Source: Fen-1258 sp964441505
GTDB taxonomy: Bacteria; Bacteroidota; Ignavibacteria; Ignavibacteriales; Melioribacteraceae
Reading direction: 5' to 3'
Assembly: GCA_964441505.1 (NCBI GenBank)
Contig: CAYTUV010000003.1
Coordinates: 114,871 to 178,870 of the forward strand
DNA: 64,000 nucleotides
Position numbers and translations under genes: made by a program. Positions within the stretch are counted from its first letter, which is position 1. Each line of letters starts with the position of its first letter. The notes below the pieces were generated by a model that saw nothing but the letters and a program-made list of their open reading frames with translations, was not told the DNA's origin and searched no databases. Shown one piece after another: positions 1-8,206 of the stretch.

Positions 1-1282
1 CGGGTTTCTGCAGTTCCTCGGTATAGGAAAGAATAAAATTTGCCAGTGAGAGAGTTGGGCTGAAAGCGTTTATCTGTCTCAGCCACAGATCAGATTGTGC
101 ATTTCGATTTATATTCTCAAATACATTGTGAATTTCTTCCAATAAATTTCCATACTTCATTTTTAATTGCTGATCGGAATTGATGAATTGCTGAAGTTGT
201 TTCTCTTCTTCTTGCTTCTGTGCAATGAGGTTAATTTTCTTCAATCCTTTAATCTTACCCTGATAATTTTTCATTGTGTTGGCCAATCCTTTTATACGAT
301 TGGCGAAAGCCAGAGTAAGTTGTTTATCGCCCGCGCTGATCTCCTCCATAGTTTCAATAGCATATTGGTAGAGATTAGAGACGTAGGGAAGAAGATAATC
401 CAACTGATATTTCATGTATTGGGATGGGCGGTGGCGGTATGTTCTTCCAGGATAACCAAGCTGAAAAGCAAAATCTCCCTCTTCAACTCCGTTTGGATTT
501 ATCTTTAAAAACTTTTTTGGCGTGAATGGGACGTTCTCTTTTGAATATGTTGCCGCCTTGCCATCGGGTGATACATAAGCGCGCATGATTGAAAAATCAC
601 CCGTGTGACGCGGCCAAACCCAATTATCTGTCTCTCCTCCAAAATTACCGATTGACTGAGGAGGTGCAAACACAAGGCGGACGTCGCGAATTACTCGGTA
701 TTTAAATAACACATATGTTTTTCCGGCAAACATCTCAGAAACATCAGCAACAATTGATTCTTTTTCATTTGTCGCTGCATCGGAAAGTTCTTTAATTTTT
801 TTTGCGATTGCTTTCGTTCTCTCCACCGGATCGGAAACGTTTTGAATTGCTGCTAGAATTATTTCAGATACATCCTGATATGACTCGGTGATGCGGCAGG
901 TATATCCTTGTGATGGAATTTCTTCGGCTTGCGTCTTTGCATAAAAACCATTTTCCAGGTAATTCTTTTCAACAGTACTTGCATGTGTAATTGCACCGAA
1001 AGCACAATGATGATTTGTGATTATTAATCCATTGTTGGATATGAATGAGCCTGTGCAGCCACTGAGCTGAACCAAAGCATCAACCAAACTAATTCCGTCT
1101 GGATTGTAAACTTCCTTTGTATCAATCTTTAAACCTGCTTTTTGAAGATCAATTTTGTCTATTTCACTTAAAGGATACATCCCTTCTTCTGGAGATGCGG
1201 GAATCATACCAAGAATAAACGTAAGTATAAATGTGAAGATGATAAGTTTGGCAGATCGGAGTAACCAATTGTCCTGTTTCAT
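1..1282 (-). CDS. S46 family dipeptidyl-peptidase, N-terminal part (cut by window edge)
   Basis: The frame is open from an ATG at 1282 (GGAG ribosome site about 8 nt upstream) to base 1, giving about 427 residues; the C-terminal part lies outside the window. A signal/anchor segment covers about residues 10-30. The chymotrypsin-fold N half shows GCTGSF followed by the TNHHC motif (catalytic His about residue 92), and later GGETDNWVWPRH, which holds the Asp of the S46 triad. The catalytic Ser region (GNSGS in the family) is not visible. S46 enzymes remove dipeptides from peptides in the periplasm. It is clearly diverged from the two complete S46 genes at 27.8-32.2 kb, which read GGDYDNFTYPRY and GGDPDNFTYPRY here. 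Whether it is DPP7- or DPP11-like cannot be told without the C terminus. Confidence 0.9.
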   Translation of the reverse strand, partial: MKQDNWLLRSAKLIIFTFILTFILGMIPASPEEGMYPLSEIDKIDLQKAGLKIDTKEVYNPDGISLVDALVQLSGCTGSFISNNGLIITNHHCAFGAITHASTVEKNYLENGFYAKTQAEEIPSQGYTCRITESYQDVSEIILAAIQNVSDPVERTKAIAKKIKELSDAATNEKESIVADVSEMFAGKTYVLFKYRVIRDVRLVFAPPQSIGNFGGETDNWVWPRHTGDFSIMRAYVSPDGKAATYSKENVPFTPKKFLKINPNGVEEGDFAFQLGYPGRTYRHRPSQYMKYQLDYLLPYVSNLYQYAIETMEEISAGDKQLTLAFANRIKGLANTMKNYQGKIKGLKKINLIAQKQEEEKQLQQFINSDQQLKMKYGNLLEEIHNVFENINRNAQSDLWLRQINAFSPTLSLANFILSYTEELQKP

Positions 1283-1385
1283 AAACTCTCCTAATAGGTT
1301 AATTCAAAAATAGTATAATGCAAACTGAATTCGAAATAAAGATGAGATAGATGTGTTAATTAAGGTTTACGTGAGTCTCAATGAA

Positions 1386-2579
1386 TCAGTTTGAAGTGGG
1401 ACTAAGCGGTAGAGAAATTGTGAAGACCGTGTTATCGGTTTCGTTCGATACAAAGCTCACTTTACCTTTGAGGTATTGTTCAACTATGAGTTTAACGCTG
1501 TAAAGTCCTATTCCTCTTCCTTTGCTTTGTTTGGTGCTAAACGACCTTTGGAAAAGCTGCAACTGAATTGATGGAGGAATTACTTTGTTATTTGATATGC
1601 TGAACAGAACATGGTTGGAATTGTGAGAAGCATAGATTTTTACTACATCATCAATTCCGGAAGCTTCTAATGCATTTTTGAAAAGATTGCTGAGAGAGCG
1701 GACCAGTAAAGTAGTATCTGTGGCGAATTCTAAATCCTCAGCCAGCTTTTCTCTCTCCAGATATTTTCCAATTGCCAGTTCGTGATTCTTATAGAGATCA
1801 AAAACAGATGAAATAATTTTACTGATTGAAGTCATTTTAAATTGTGGATTAAGGACTCCATCTTCGGCCATTCTCAACTCACGTTGAGAAATGATTTCAT
1901 TGAGCAACTGTTTAGAAGTTTCTCTGATGACCGAAGTCAATTCTACTTTTTCGTGGACTGTTTCTGCGTCTGGTAGCAGATCGGCAATTCCGCTTAGGGC
2001 ACCCGCTGTGTTTAAGACATCATGAAAAAAAATTCTTTCAAGAGCTTCCCGCCGTTTTTCGTTTGAAGTGTCCCGGATTGCAAAGATTGTATATACTTTG
2101 TCATAGATGTTTAACGGCTGAGTGTGTATAAATAAATCGAGAGATCTTTCGGTTCCATCGGCATTGGTGGTTAGTCTGCACTCTTCCTCAGAGGAGCTCG
2201 CTGATTTGTTTGTAGCCTTGATGGATTTTGCCGTACCGCATTCAGCACATGCTCTGGTGGTTCCACATCCATAAATACTGTCTTCATGATGAATGCACTG
2301 AATTGCTTCCCCAAATCTTTTCCCGATTATTGCGGTATATCCTCTGGCATTGAATGCATCTAATGCTTTTGAATTGCATGCAACTATCTGGCGGTAATTA
2401 TTTATAATCACGGCAACTTCCGGATAACCTTCGAGCAGTTGCTTTACAACGGTATTGCCTTCAAAAAGAGAGATCTCCCCGAGAATATTATCTTCAGAAT
2501 CCCTCTCAGGAGAATCAAAAAAAGTTTTTTTTGGATTCTCTGAATTTATGTTCTTATTCAAAAAAATATCTTCCGCCAA
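1386..2579 (-). CDS. PAS-domain sensor histidine kinase with Cys cluster
   Basis: The protein is soluble, with no membrane segment. A PAS-like region (about 45-170) contains a Cys/His cluster: C95, H97, H98, C105, C111, C114, in the pattern GCGTTRACAECG, which could bind metal or an Fe-S cluster (inference). The phospho-acceptor box is FFHDVLNTAG with H186. The N box is NLFKNALEAS (N302). The usual DxGxG G1 box is replaced by SNNKVIPPS, and the G2 box is GRGIGLYS. The chosen start is TTG at 2579, inside the end of the upstream barrel gene (26-nt overlap). A second TTG six codons later follows GGAAGA, so the exact start is uncertain. No response regulator is adjacent. The overlap implies co-transcription with the barrel gene. 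Confidence 0.85.
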   Translation of the reverse strand: MAEDIFLNKNINSENPKKTFFDSPERDSEDNILGEISLFEGNTVVKQLLEGYPEVAVIINNYRQIVACNSKALDAFNARGYTAIIGKRFGEAIQCIHHEDSIYGCGTTRACAECGTAKSIKATNKSASSSEEECRLTTNADGTERSLDLFIHTQPLNIYDKVYTIFAIRDTSNEKRREALERIFFHDVLNTAGALSGIADLLPDAETVHEKVELTSVIRETSKQLLNEIISQRELRMAEDGVLNPQFKMTSISKIISSVFDLYKNHELAIGKYLEREKLAEDLEFATDTTLLVRSLSNLFKNALEASGIDDVVKIYASHNSNHVLFSISNNKVIPPSIQLQLFQRSFSTKQSKGRGIGLYSVKLIVEQYLKGKVSFVSNETDNTVFTISLPLSPTSN

Positions 2580-3021
2580 TTGCTAAATCAAGTTGTAAAG
2601 AAGTTTTAGGGAACAAATTGAACACCGGAGCCAATTCTACAAACAAATCTATCGATAAAGAATGATGCATCCAGAGTATTCCTACAACACCCCGTGCGCC
2701 AAGCGTATTCCCATCTTTGTTGCCGAAATGGATTCTTCCTCCGAATCCATAATAAACCGGAAACCGAGCTTCAGCTCTTACTATATTGAAGCGATGGAAG
2801 AGATAATCAGCATGCAAGGATAAAGTATTATCAGGATGCACGAATGAATACGCCAACCCGAAATCAACCGCGTGATTATCATCGAGCCAATACTTCCCGC
2901 TAAAACCGGACGGCTCGCCAAGGATCACTCCAAGTCCAAATCCTCTATCCTGAGAAAAAGTTTTGAAATGTGTTAATGAAAACAGGACAATGATCATAAA
3001 AAATACTTTCCTTACAACCAT
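2554..3021 (-). CDS. Small outer-membrane beta-barrel protein (paralog 1 of 3)
   Basis: 155 residues with an N-terminal signal peptide ending near FKTFSQ, then short alternating beta strands and a C-terminal aromatic end (GRYFFE). The mature start FGLGVILGEPSG is nearly the same as in the products at 61818 (FGLGVMIGEPTG) and 62666 (FGLGLIVGEPTG), and the HADYLFH, YYGFGGR and VELAP segments also recur, so the three are paralogs. Function is unknown; a monomeric outer-membrane barrel is inferred. The start could be ATG at 3021 or the ATG eight codons later, which follows AAGGAAAG. The histidine kinase gene starts inside its 3' end. Confidence 0.75.
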   Translation of the reverse strand: MVVRKVFFMIIVLFSLTHFKTFSQDRGFGLGVILGEPSGFSGKYWLDDNHAVDFGLAYSFVHPDNTLSLHADYLFHRFNIVRAEARFPVYYGFGGRIHFGNKDGNTLGARGVVGILWMHHSLSIDLFVELAPVFNLFPKTSLQLDLAIGGRYFFE

Positions 3022-3169
3022 TCCGGGCCTCTCATTTTTTTATTTTCCAGCTAAACAAATATAGATAAAAATTACAACCCAAATTTTCCTCTCAATAAAT
3101 CTATTTCTACAATAATATTGTCGAATATGATTAAATTTAGTTTAGTCGTTCTTCACAATAGAGGATTCA

Positions 3170-4675
3170 ATGAAGGAATTTCAAGCTGGTTCAGATATAA
3201 CTAAGTTGATAGAAGAATACTCTTCTCCACTCTTTAGTAATAACAAAGAGACAGCAATAATACTTGCGGCCGGACATGGTAAACGAATCAAGTCGCAAAC
3301 ATCCAAAATGCTTCACAAAATCTGGGAGATACCAACTGTTGAACGGGTCTGCAAAGCCTGTCAAGAAGGACTCCCCGGATCGAATGTAATAATTGTTGTT
3401 GGAATAAAGGCAGATGAGGTTGTCAAAACTGTAGGAAAGAAAAAATCGGTTTCTTATGCTTATCAGGAAGTTCAGAACGGTACCGGTCATGCTGTCCAAA
3501 TAGCTCTCAAAAATATTGTAGATAATAATTATGACGGCACAGTTTTTATCTTTCCCGGAGATATGGGGTTGATAAACAGAGAGACAATTCAATTCTTTAA
3601 AAAGGAGTTTGTTAAATCTTCCGCTGATATGATGGTGCTAACAGGAATTTTTGACGGTCCGACAGAGGAGAATTATTACGGAAGAATTCTCCGTGTTCCC
3701 AAAACAGATTCTCAAAAGGTTAGTGCGGTAGATGATGGGAAAGTAATCGAGATCCTTGAATACAAAGACATATTGAATATTGATTTGAATAATTCCTACA
3801 TGACAAGTTACAGGAAGAAAGAGTATAAATTTTCACGTAAACAGCTTCTGGAAAACCCGGAATTCAATTCAGGGGTTTATGCCTTCAAATATAAACCGCT
3901 TGCAGAACTCATTCAGAAAATTGAAAGTAATAACGTCCAGGGCGAAATATATCTTACCGATCTTATCGGTCTTTTCAATAAGAATGGATATTCCGTTGAA
4001 GCGGTCAGTCCTAAAGATCAATATGTACTCATGGGATTCAACAACAAATCAGTTTTGAAAGAGATGGAATCCATCGCCCGGAAATTGGTATATGATAAAT
4101 TGAAAGATATAGTAATAATCGATGATCCGGACGACTTCTTTATAGATGAAAATGTTGTTGAAGAAATTATGAAACTCGACCACCTGGGACTGCCGCTCGA
4201 TATTCATATAAGTAAGGGTGTTCATATCGGCAAGGGTGTGGGACTGAACTACAATTTGAAACTTGGGAAAAATGTATTCCTTGATGGAAATATTCAGTTG
4301 GGTAAGAATGTGATACTTAATGAAAACTGCCGGCTATCATGTTTTTATGGGCAGAAGATAAGTATCGGCAACAGAGTAGAAATATTTGGCGGTAACATTA
4401 TTAAAGGAAATGTAACAATAGGCGAAAATACAAAAATTGAATCTGGAGTTCGCATTACAGGGAACGACCAGCATCCATCTGCAATTGGATCACATGTAAC
4501 AATCAAAGGGCTTACATACATTTTCGGTTCTGAAGTGGACGATCATATTTCTATCGAGCACTCGGTTCTAATAAAGAAGAAAATATCCAAACCAGCTGGA
4601 GTAAAAACGGATTTATATCATGTAAAATATATTTTACCGGAAGCTGAAGGATTAGATGCAGTACAAGATTTATAA
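3170..4675 (+). CDS. GlmU-like nucleotidyltransferase with left-handed beta-helix
   Basis: A 25-residue extension precedes a sugar-nucleotide transferase domain: LAAGHGKRIKSQTSKMLHK (about 32-50), QNGTGHAV (about 102-108), FPGDMGL (about 128-133) and a NVQGEIYLTDL segment near residue 260. This layout is that of the uridylyltransferase domain of GlmU. Hexapeptide-type repeats (IGKGV, LGKNV, IGNRV, IGENT) from about 345 to 470 form a left-handed beta-helix. The GlmU acetyltransferase active-site stretch is not recognisable; the corresponding end reads GLTYIFGSEVDD. It therefore probably makes a nucleotide sugar for the envelope but may not acetylate. It stands alone in the plus direction and ends in a shared terminator. 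An incomplete GlmU or another NTP transferase are both possible. Confidence 0.75.
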   Translation: MKEFQAGSDITKLIEEYSSPLFSNNKETAIILAAGHGKRIKSQTSKMLHKIWEIPTVERVCKACQEGLPGSNVIIVVGIKADEVVKTVGKKKSVSYAYQEVQNGTGHAVQIALKNIVDNNYDGTVFIFPGDMGLINRETIQFFKKEFVKSSADMMVLTGIFDGPTEENYYGRILRVPKTDSQKVSAVDDGKVIEILEYKDILNIDLNNSYMTSYRKKEYKFSRKQLLENPEFNSGVYAFKYKPLAELIQKIESNNVQGEIYLTDLIGLFNKNGYSVEAVSPKDQYVLMGFNNKSVLKEMESIARKLVYDKLKDIVIIDDPDDFFIDENVVEEIMKLDHLGLPLDIHISKGVHIGKGVGLNYNLKLGKNVFLDGNIQLGKNVILNENCRLSCFYGQKISIGNRVEIFGGNIIKGNVTIGENTKIESGVRITGNDQHPSAIGSHVTIKGLTYIFGSEVDDHISIEHSVLIKKKISKPAGVKTDLYHVKYILPEAEGLDAVQDL

Positions 4676-4681
4676 AAAATA

Positions 4682-4714
4682 AAAAAGGCAACTCGGAAAA
4701 TGAGTTACCTTTTT
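4682..4714. terminator. Bidirectional Rho-independent terminator
   Basis: The stem AAAAAGG-AACTC pairs with GAGTT-CCTTTTT around a short GGAAAAT loop. It has A-runs on the left and T-runs on the right, so it can end transcription from both the GlmU-like gene (plus) and rpsT (minus). Confidence 0.85.
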
Positions 4715-4734
4715 GAAATTCAAATCACTCAAAA

Positions 4735-4998
4735 TTATTTTACAGCGCTTAATTTATTAACGTGTTTAGCCAGAGTAGATTTTCTTCTCGCTACGGTATT
4801 CTTAGGCATTCTTCCTTTTGATGCTGTTTTATCAAGAAAGGCAACTGCTTCTTTTAAAATTTCCTGAGCTTTAGTCGGATCTTTTTCATCCACAACTTTT
4901 TTGGTAAGCGTTTTTACTTTTGATAAAGCCGCTTTATTTCTCTCTGCTCTTTTTTTGGTAGATCGAACTCGCTTTTTTGCTGATTTGTGCTGCGCCAT
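4735..4998 (-). CDS. rpsT: 30S ribosomal protein S20
   Basis: An 87-residue, strongly basic protein beginning MAQHKSAKKRVR and ending KHVNKLSAVK. This is the usual length and helical Lys/Arg-rich pattern of bacterial S20, including the conserved KGxxxKNxxARRKS segment. It binds 16S rRNA early in small-subunit assembly. It is a single-gene unit facing the GlmU-like gene across a shared terminator, with a 139-nt gap on its 5' side before the divergent queE. Confidence 0.97.
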   Translation of the reverse strand: MAQHKSAKKRVRSTKKRAERNKAALSKVKTLTKKVVDEKDPTKAQEILKEAVAFLDKTASKGRMPKNTVARRKSTLAKHVNKLSAVK

Positions 4999-5137
4999 TA
5001 ATAAAACCTTATTTTGTTAAAAAACGTGAGTAAATATAGCACTCAAGCCGTAAAAATCAAACTGAGATCGAGATAAACTTTATTCTCAAAGGCGTTGTTG
5101 TTATCTTTGCCCCGCCAATGCTGCAATTATCCTTAAA

Positions 5138-5785
5138 ATGAGAGAAATGATAAAGATCAACGAAATATATTACTCGGTTCAGGGAGAAAGCTCAAAGGCA
5201 GGGCTTCCAACGGTTTTTGTCCGATTGACCTACTGTAATCTGCGCTGCAGCTATTGCGATACTGAATATGCATTTCACGACGGCCAGGAAATGACGATTG
5301 ATGCAATCATTGAGGAGGTAAAAAAATATGAGTGCAATCTGGTTGAAATTACCGGGGGTGAGCCATTATTTCAAAGTGAATCTCTTGAATTGATGAAGCG
5401 GCTCTGCGATAACGGTTATGAGGTAATGCTCGAAACAGGCGGAAGTCTTCCAATTAAAAATATTGACAAACGGGTAATGATAATATTGGATCTGAAATGT
5501 CCATCAAGTAATATGATGAAAAAGAATCTCTACGAAAATCTGGATTTTATTAAACCGAGTGATGAGATAAAATTTGTACTTGGAAACCGTGAAGATTATG
5601 AGTGGGCGAAGGAGATCATTAACAGATATAGATTGACCGAAAAATGTTCACTCTTGTTTTCGGTTGTCTTTGGAAAACTTGCGCCGGTTCAACTTGTCGA
5701 GTGGATTTTGGAAGATAAATTAAAAGTCAGGTATCAATTACAGATGCATAAAATAATTTGGGAACCAACTACTAAAGGTGTTTGA
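5138..5785 (+). CDS. queE: 7-carboxy-7-deazaguanine synthase (radical SAM)
   Basis: 215 residues. The N terminus INEIYYSVQGES is the substrate/SAM signature of QueE. The radical SAM motif is CNLRCSYC with C33, C37 and C40, a CxxxCxxC spacing. EITGGEPL follows at about 86-93. The C-terminal QMHKIIW is typical of the family. QueE converts carboxytetrahydropterin to 7-carboxy-7-deazaguanine on the queuosine/preQ0 route. The start is ATG 5138 or the ATG at 5147, which is preceded by GAGA. It is followed by queD with a 1-nt TGATG overlap, so the two are translationally coupled. queC and queF are not in the window. Confidence 0.95.
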   Translation: MREMIKINEIYYSVQGESSKAGLPTVFVRLTYCNLRCSYCDTEYAFHDGQEMTIDAIIEEVKKYECNLVEITGGEPLFQSESLELMKRLCDNGYEVMLETGGSLPIKNIDKRVMIILDLKCPSSNMMKKNLYENLDFIKPSDEIKFVLGNREDYEWAKEIINRYRLTEKCSLLFSVVFGKLAPVQLVEWILEDKLKVRYQLQMHKIIWEPTTKGV

Positions 5786-6198
5786 TGAAGATCGCTAAAG
5801 AATTTCAATGGGAGATGGGTCATCGGTTGCCGTTTCATAAAGGAAAATGCAAAAACTTACACGGACATTCATACAAGTGTATGGTTGAATTCACAGGGGA
5901 TCCCGATTCTAACGGAATGGTGATAGATTATTTTGATGTCAAGAAAGTAATCGGTCCGATAATCAATGAACTTGATCACTCATTTATGGTATGTAAGGAT
6001 GATAAAGAGGTGATAGAAGTTCTTGAAAAATTGAATTCACAAAAAGTTATTGTTGATTTTGAAACGACAGCTGAAAATATTTGTTTTTACCTGCTTAAAA
6101 AAATAAAATTGATAAAACTACCCCAAAACATTCAAGCTATTAAAGTCCGGGTGTTCGAGACAGAGAATACTTATGCTGAGGAGGAAACCAATATTTGA
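5785..6198 (+). CDS. queD: 6-carboxytetrahydropterin synthase
   Basis: 137 residues from ATG 5785, which overlaps the queE stop as TGATG; a TTG one codon earlier is a less likely start. Zinc ligands are H13 (MGHRL) and H26/H28 (NLHGHSY), and the catalytic Cys is C22 (KCKNLHGH). The terminal VRVFETENTYAE carries the conserved Glu. QueD converts dihydroneopterin triphosphate to 6-carboxytetrahydropterin, the QueE substrate, so the pair covers consecutive steps. It is somewhat longer than the E. coli enzyme because of an inserted VLEKLNSQKV stretch. Confidence 0.95.
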   Translation: MKIAKEFQWEMGHRLPFHKGKCKNLHGHSYKCMVEFTGDPDSNGMVIDYFDVKKVIGPIINELDHSFMVCKDDKEVIEVLEKLNSQKVIVDFETTAENICFYLLKKIKLIKLPQNIQAIKVRVFETENTYAEEETNI

Positions 6199-6450
6199 TC
6201 AGTGATTGAAGCTGTCCGCAACCAAATCGTAAGCATTTTCTATCCATTATGTTATTTCTCCAGAATTATATTATCATATCTCACAGCAGCAACTACGAGA
6301 GTACTTTTCCTAAAAATTATAACAAAAATCCCCACAAATAAAATTGTTAAACGAATTAAAATTTTCTTTGCTATTTTCTAATAATTTATTAAGTTACTAG
6401 TGTATCAAACGTTTCAAAAATACAAAACAGAGAATTCAAAAGGAATGACC

Positions 6451-7629
6451 ATGAAAAAAGTCGTAATAACCCATGCTAAGAGAACACCGATCGGAGCCTT
6501 TAACGGTTCTTTGAGTACACTAAACTCACCACAACTTGGGAGTACAGTTATAAAAGCTATTCTTGATGAATCCAAAATAGCTATTGAAAAGATAAATGAA
6601 GTTATTATGGGAAATGTAATTACAGCTGGATTAGGACAAGCCCCGGCACGTCAGGCTGCATTGTCGGCAGGATTGCCAGAAAAAGTTGAGTGCTTAACTA
6701 TTAATAAAATGTGCGGAAGCGGATTGAAAGCAATTATGCTTGCTCATCAATCAATTATGTGCGGCGATGCAGATGTTATTATTGCCGGAGGAATGGAGAG
6801 CATGTCTAACGCTCCATATATCTTGCAAAGTGCCCGTAACGGATACCGATTGGGTAACTCTTCAATTTATGATTCGATTTTAGTTGACGGTCTTACAGAC
6901 GTTTACAATAATATTCATATGGGAAATTGTGCTGAAGCCTGTGCAAAGGATTTTAATTTTACACGAGAGCAGCTGGATGAATTTGCTGTTCTCTCATATA
7001 AGCGGGCAATCGAAGCGCAGAAAACAGGAAAGTTTGATGATGAAATTGTTGGTGTAAAAATAAAATCAAGAACGGATGAAACTATTACATCAAAAGATGA
7101 AGAACCGGGAAAAGTAAACTTTGATAAAATTTCTACACTTCGTCCTGCATTTGATAAAAACGGAGTAGTTACTGCGGCTAATGCCTCCAAGTTAAATGAC
7201 GGTGCCGCGGCTTTATTAATTATGAGTGAAGAAAAAGCAAAAGAACTTGACTACACACCTTTAGCTGAAATAGTTGCTCAAAGTTCGGCTGCAAGGTTAC
7301 CAATCGAATTTACTACAGCCCCGGCGGATGCAATTAATAAAGTATTAACCAAAGCAAATATGAAAATTTCAGATATAGACTTATTTGAAATTAACGAAGC
7401 TTTTGCGGTTGTATCATTAGCCGTGAGCAAATTGCTGGGTTTATCTACAGATAATGTTAACGTTAATGGTGGCGCAATAGCTCTAGGTCATCCGATCGGT
7501 GCAAGTGGTGCAAGAATAATGACGACGCTTCTGTACGAAATGAAGAAGAGAAATTCTAAATATGGTCTTGCCTCACTTTGTATTGGTGGTGGTGAGGCCT
7601 CTGCGGTCATTGTAAAACGTTACGAATGA
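6451..7629 (+). CDS. Thiolase, acetyl-CoA C-acetyltransferase type
   Basis: 392 residues from ATG 6451, which has AAAGGA about 6 nt upstream; the frame also extends back to a GTG at 6400 without a ribosome site. The nucleophile Cys is C88 in INKMCGSGLK. Further motifs are NEAFAV, GGAIALGHPIGASGAR (His) and the second Cys in LCIGGGEASA; the family usually reads CIGGGMG, so the Glu is a small deviation. It catalyses reversible condensation of two acetyl-CoA or thiolysis of 3-ketoacyl-CoA. Its stop overlaps the GbsR-type regulator gene by 4 nt, and it heads a run of acyl-CoA genes. Confidence 0.92.
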   Translation: MKKVVITHAKRTPIGAFNGSLSTLNSPQLGSTVIKAILDESKIAIEKINEVIMGNVITAGLGQAPARQAALSAGLPEKVECLTINKMCGSGLKAIMLAHQSIMCGDADVIIAGGMESMSNAPYILQSARNGYRLGNSSIYDSILVDGLTDVYNNIHMGNCAEACAKDFNFTREQLDEFAVLSYKRAIEAQKTGKFDDEIVGVKIKSRTDETITSKDEEPGKVNFDKISTLRPAFDKNGVVTAANASKLNDGAAALLIMSEEKAKELDYTPLAEIVAQSSAARLPIEFTTAPADAINKVLTKANMKISDIDLFEINEAFAVVSLAVSKLLGLSTDNVNVNGGAIALGHPIGASGARIMTTLLYEMKKRNSKYGLASLCIGGGEASAVIVKRYE

Positions 7630-8117
7630 TGATGAATTTCGAAGAAAAAATAAAACATGAAGTAATCAAAAACTTTGGTGTTGCGTACCGTGCATTTGGT
7701 CTTAGCAAACTCATGGGGCACATTGTTGCTTTGTTAATACATTCTTCTGCGCCAATTTCACTTGAAGAAATTGCTAAATCTCTTCATAGAAGCAAAGGTC
7801 CGGTTAGCCAAATAATGCGCCGTCTTAGGGATCGAAACCTGATACGTCGTGTCTGGCAGCCAACGAGCAGAAAAGACTTTTATGAAATCAATCCGGAAAT
7901 ATTTGAAAACGCTTATCGTAATAATCTTGAGCTGGTAAAAAGCAATACACGTCTCGCAAAACAACTGAAAAGTGTCGTCAGCAAAGAAAAAAACGCAAAC
8001 CTGGAGACACTCAAAATGCGATTGACCGAGATGGAGAAGTTCTACCAGATTATGGAAAAGCATCACGAGAATTTCTTAAAAGAATGGGCTAAAGAGAGAG
8101 ATAAACTTTATAAATAG
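7626..8117 (+). CDS. GbsR/MarR-family transcriptional regulator
   Basis: 163 residues with a winged helix-turn-helix at about 30-95: PISLEEIAKSLHRSKGPVSQIMRRLRDRNLIRRVW. The pattern SKGPVSQ in the recognition helix and the long helical C-terminal part (to about 160) fit the GbsR subgroup. There are three consecutive ATG codons (7626, 7629, 7632), and the first overlaps the thiolase stop as ATGA, so translation is coupled. It probably controls the acyl-CoA locus in response to a substrate or CoA-ester, but its ligand and operator cannot be read from the sequence. Confidence 0.85.
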   Translation: MMMNFEEKIKHEVIKNFGVAYRAFGLSKLMGHIVALLIHSSAPISLEEIAKSLHRSKGPVSQIMRRLRDRNLIRRVWQPTSRKDFYEINPEIFENAYRNNLELVKSNTRLAKQLKSVVSKEKNANLETLKMRLTEMEKFYQIMEKHHENFLKEWAKERDKLYK

Positions 8118-8206
8118 TATTTGAGAGAAAGCAGCAAATCTGACTATCGTATTTTGTTGTAATTATCGTTTGAAAAATTTGAAATGTTCATAACACGGAG
8201 AAATAA

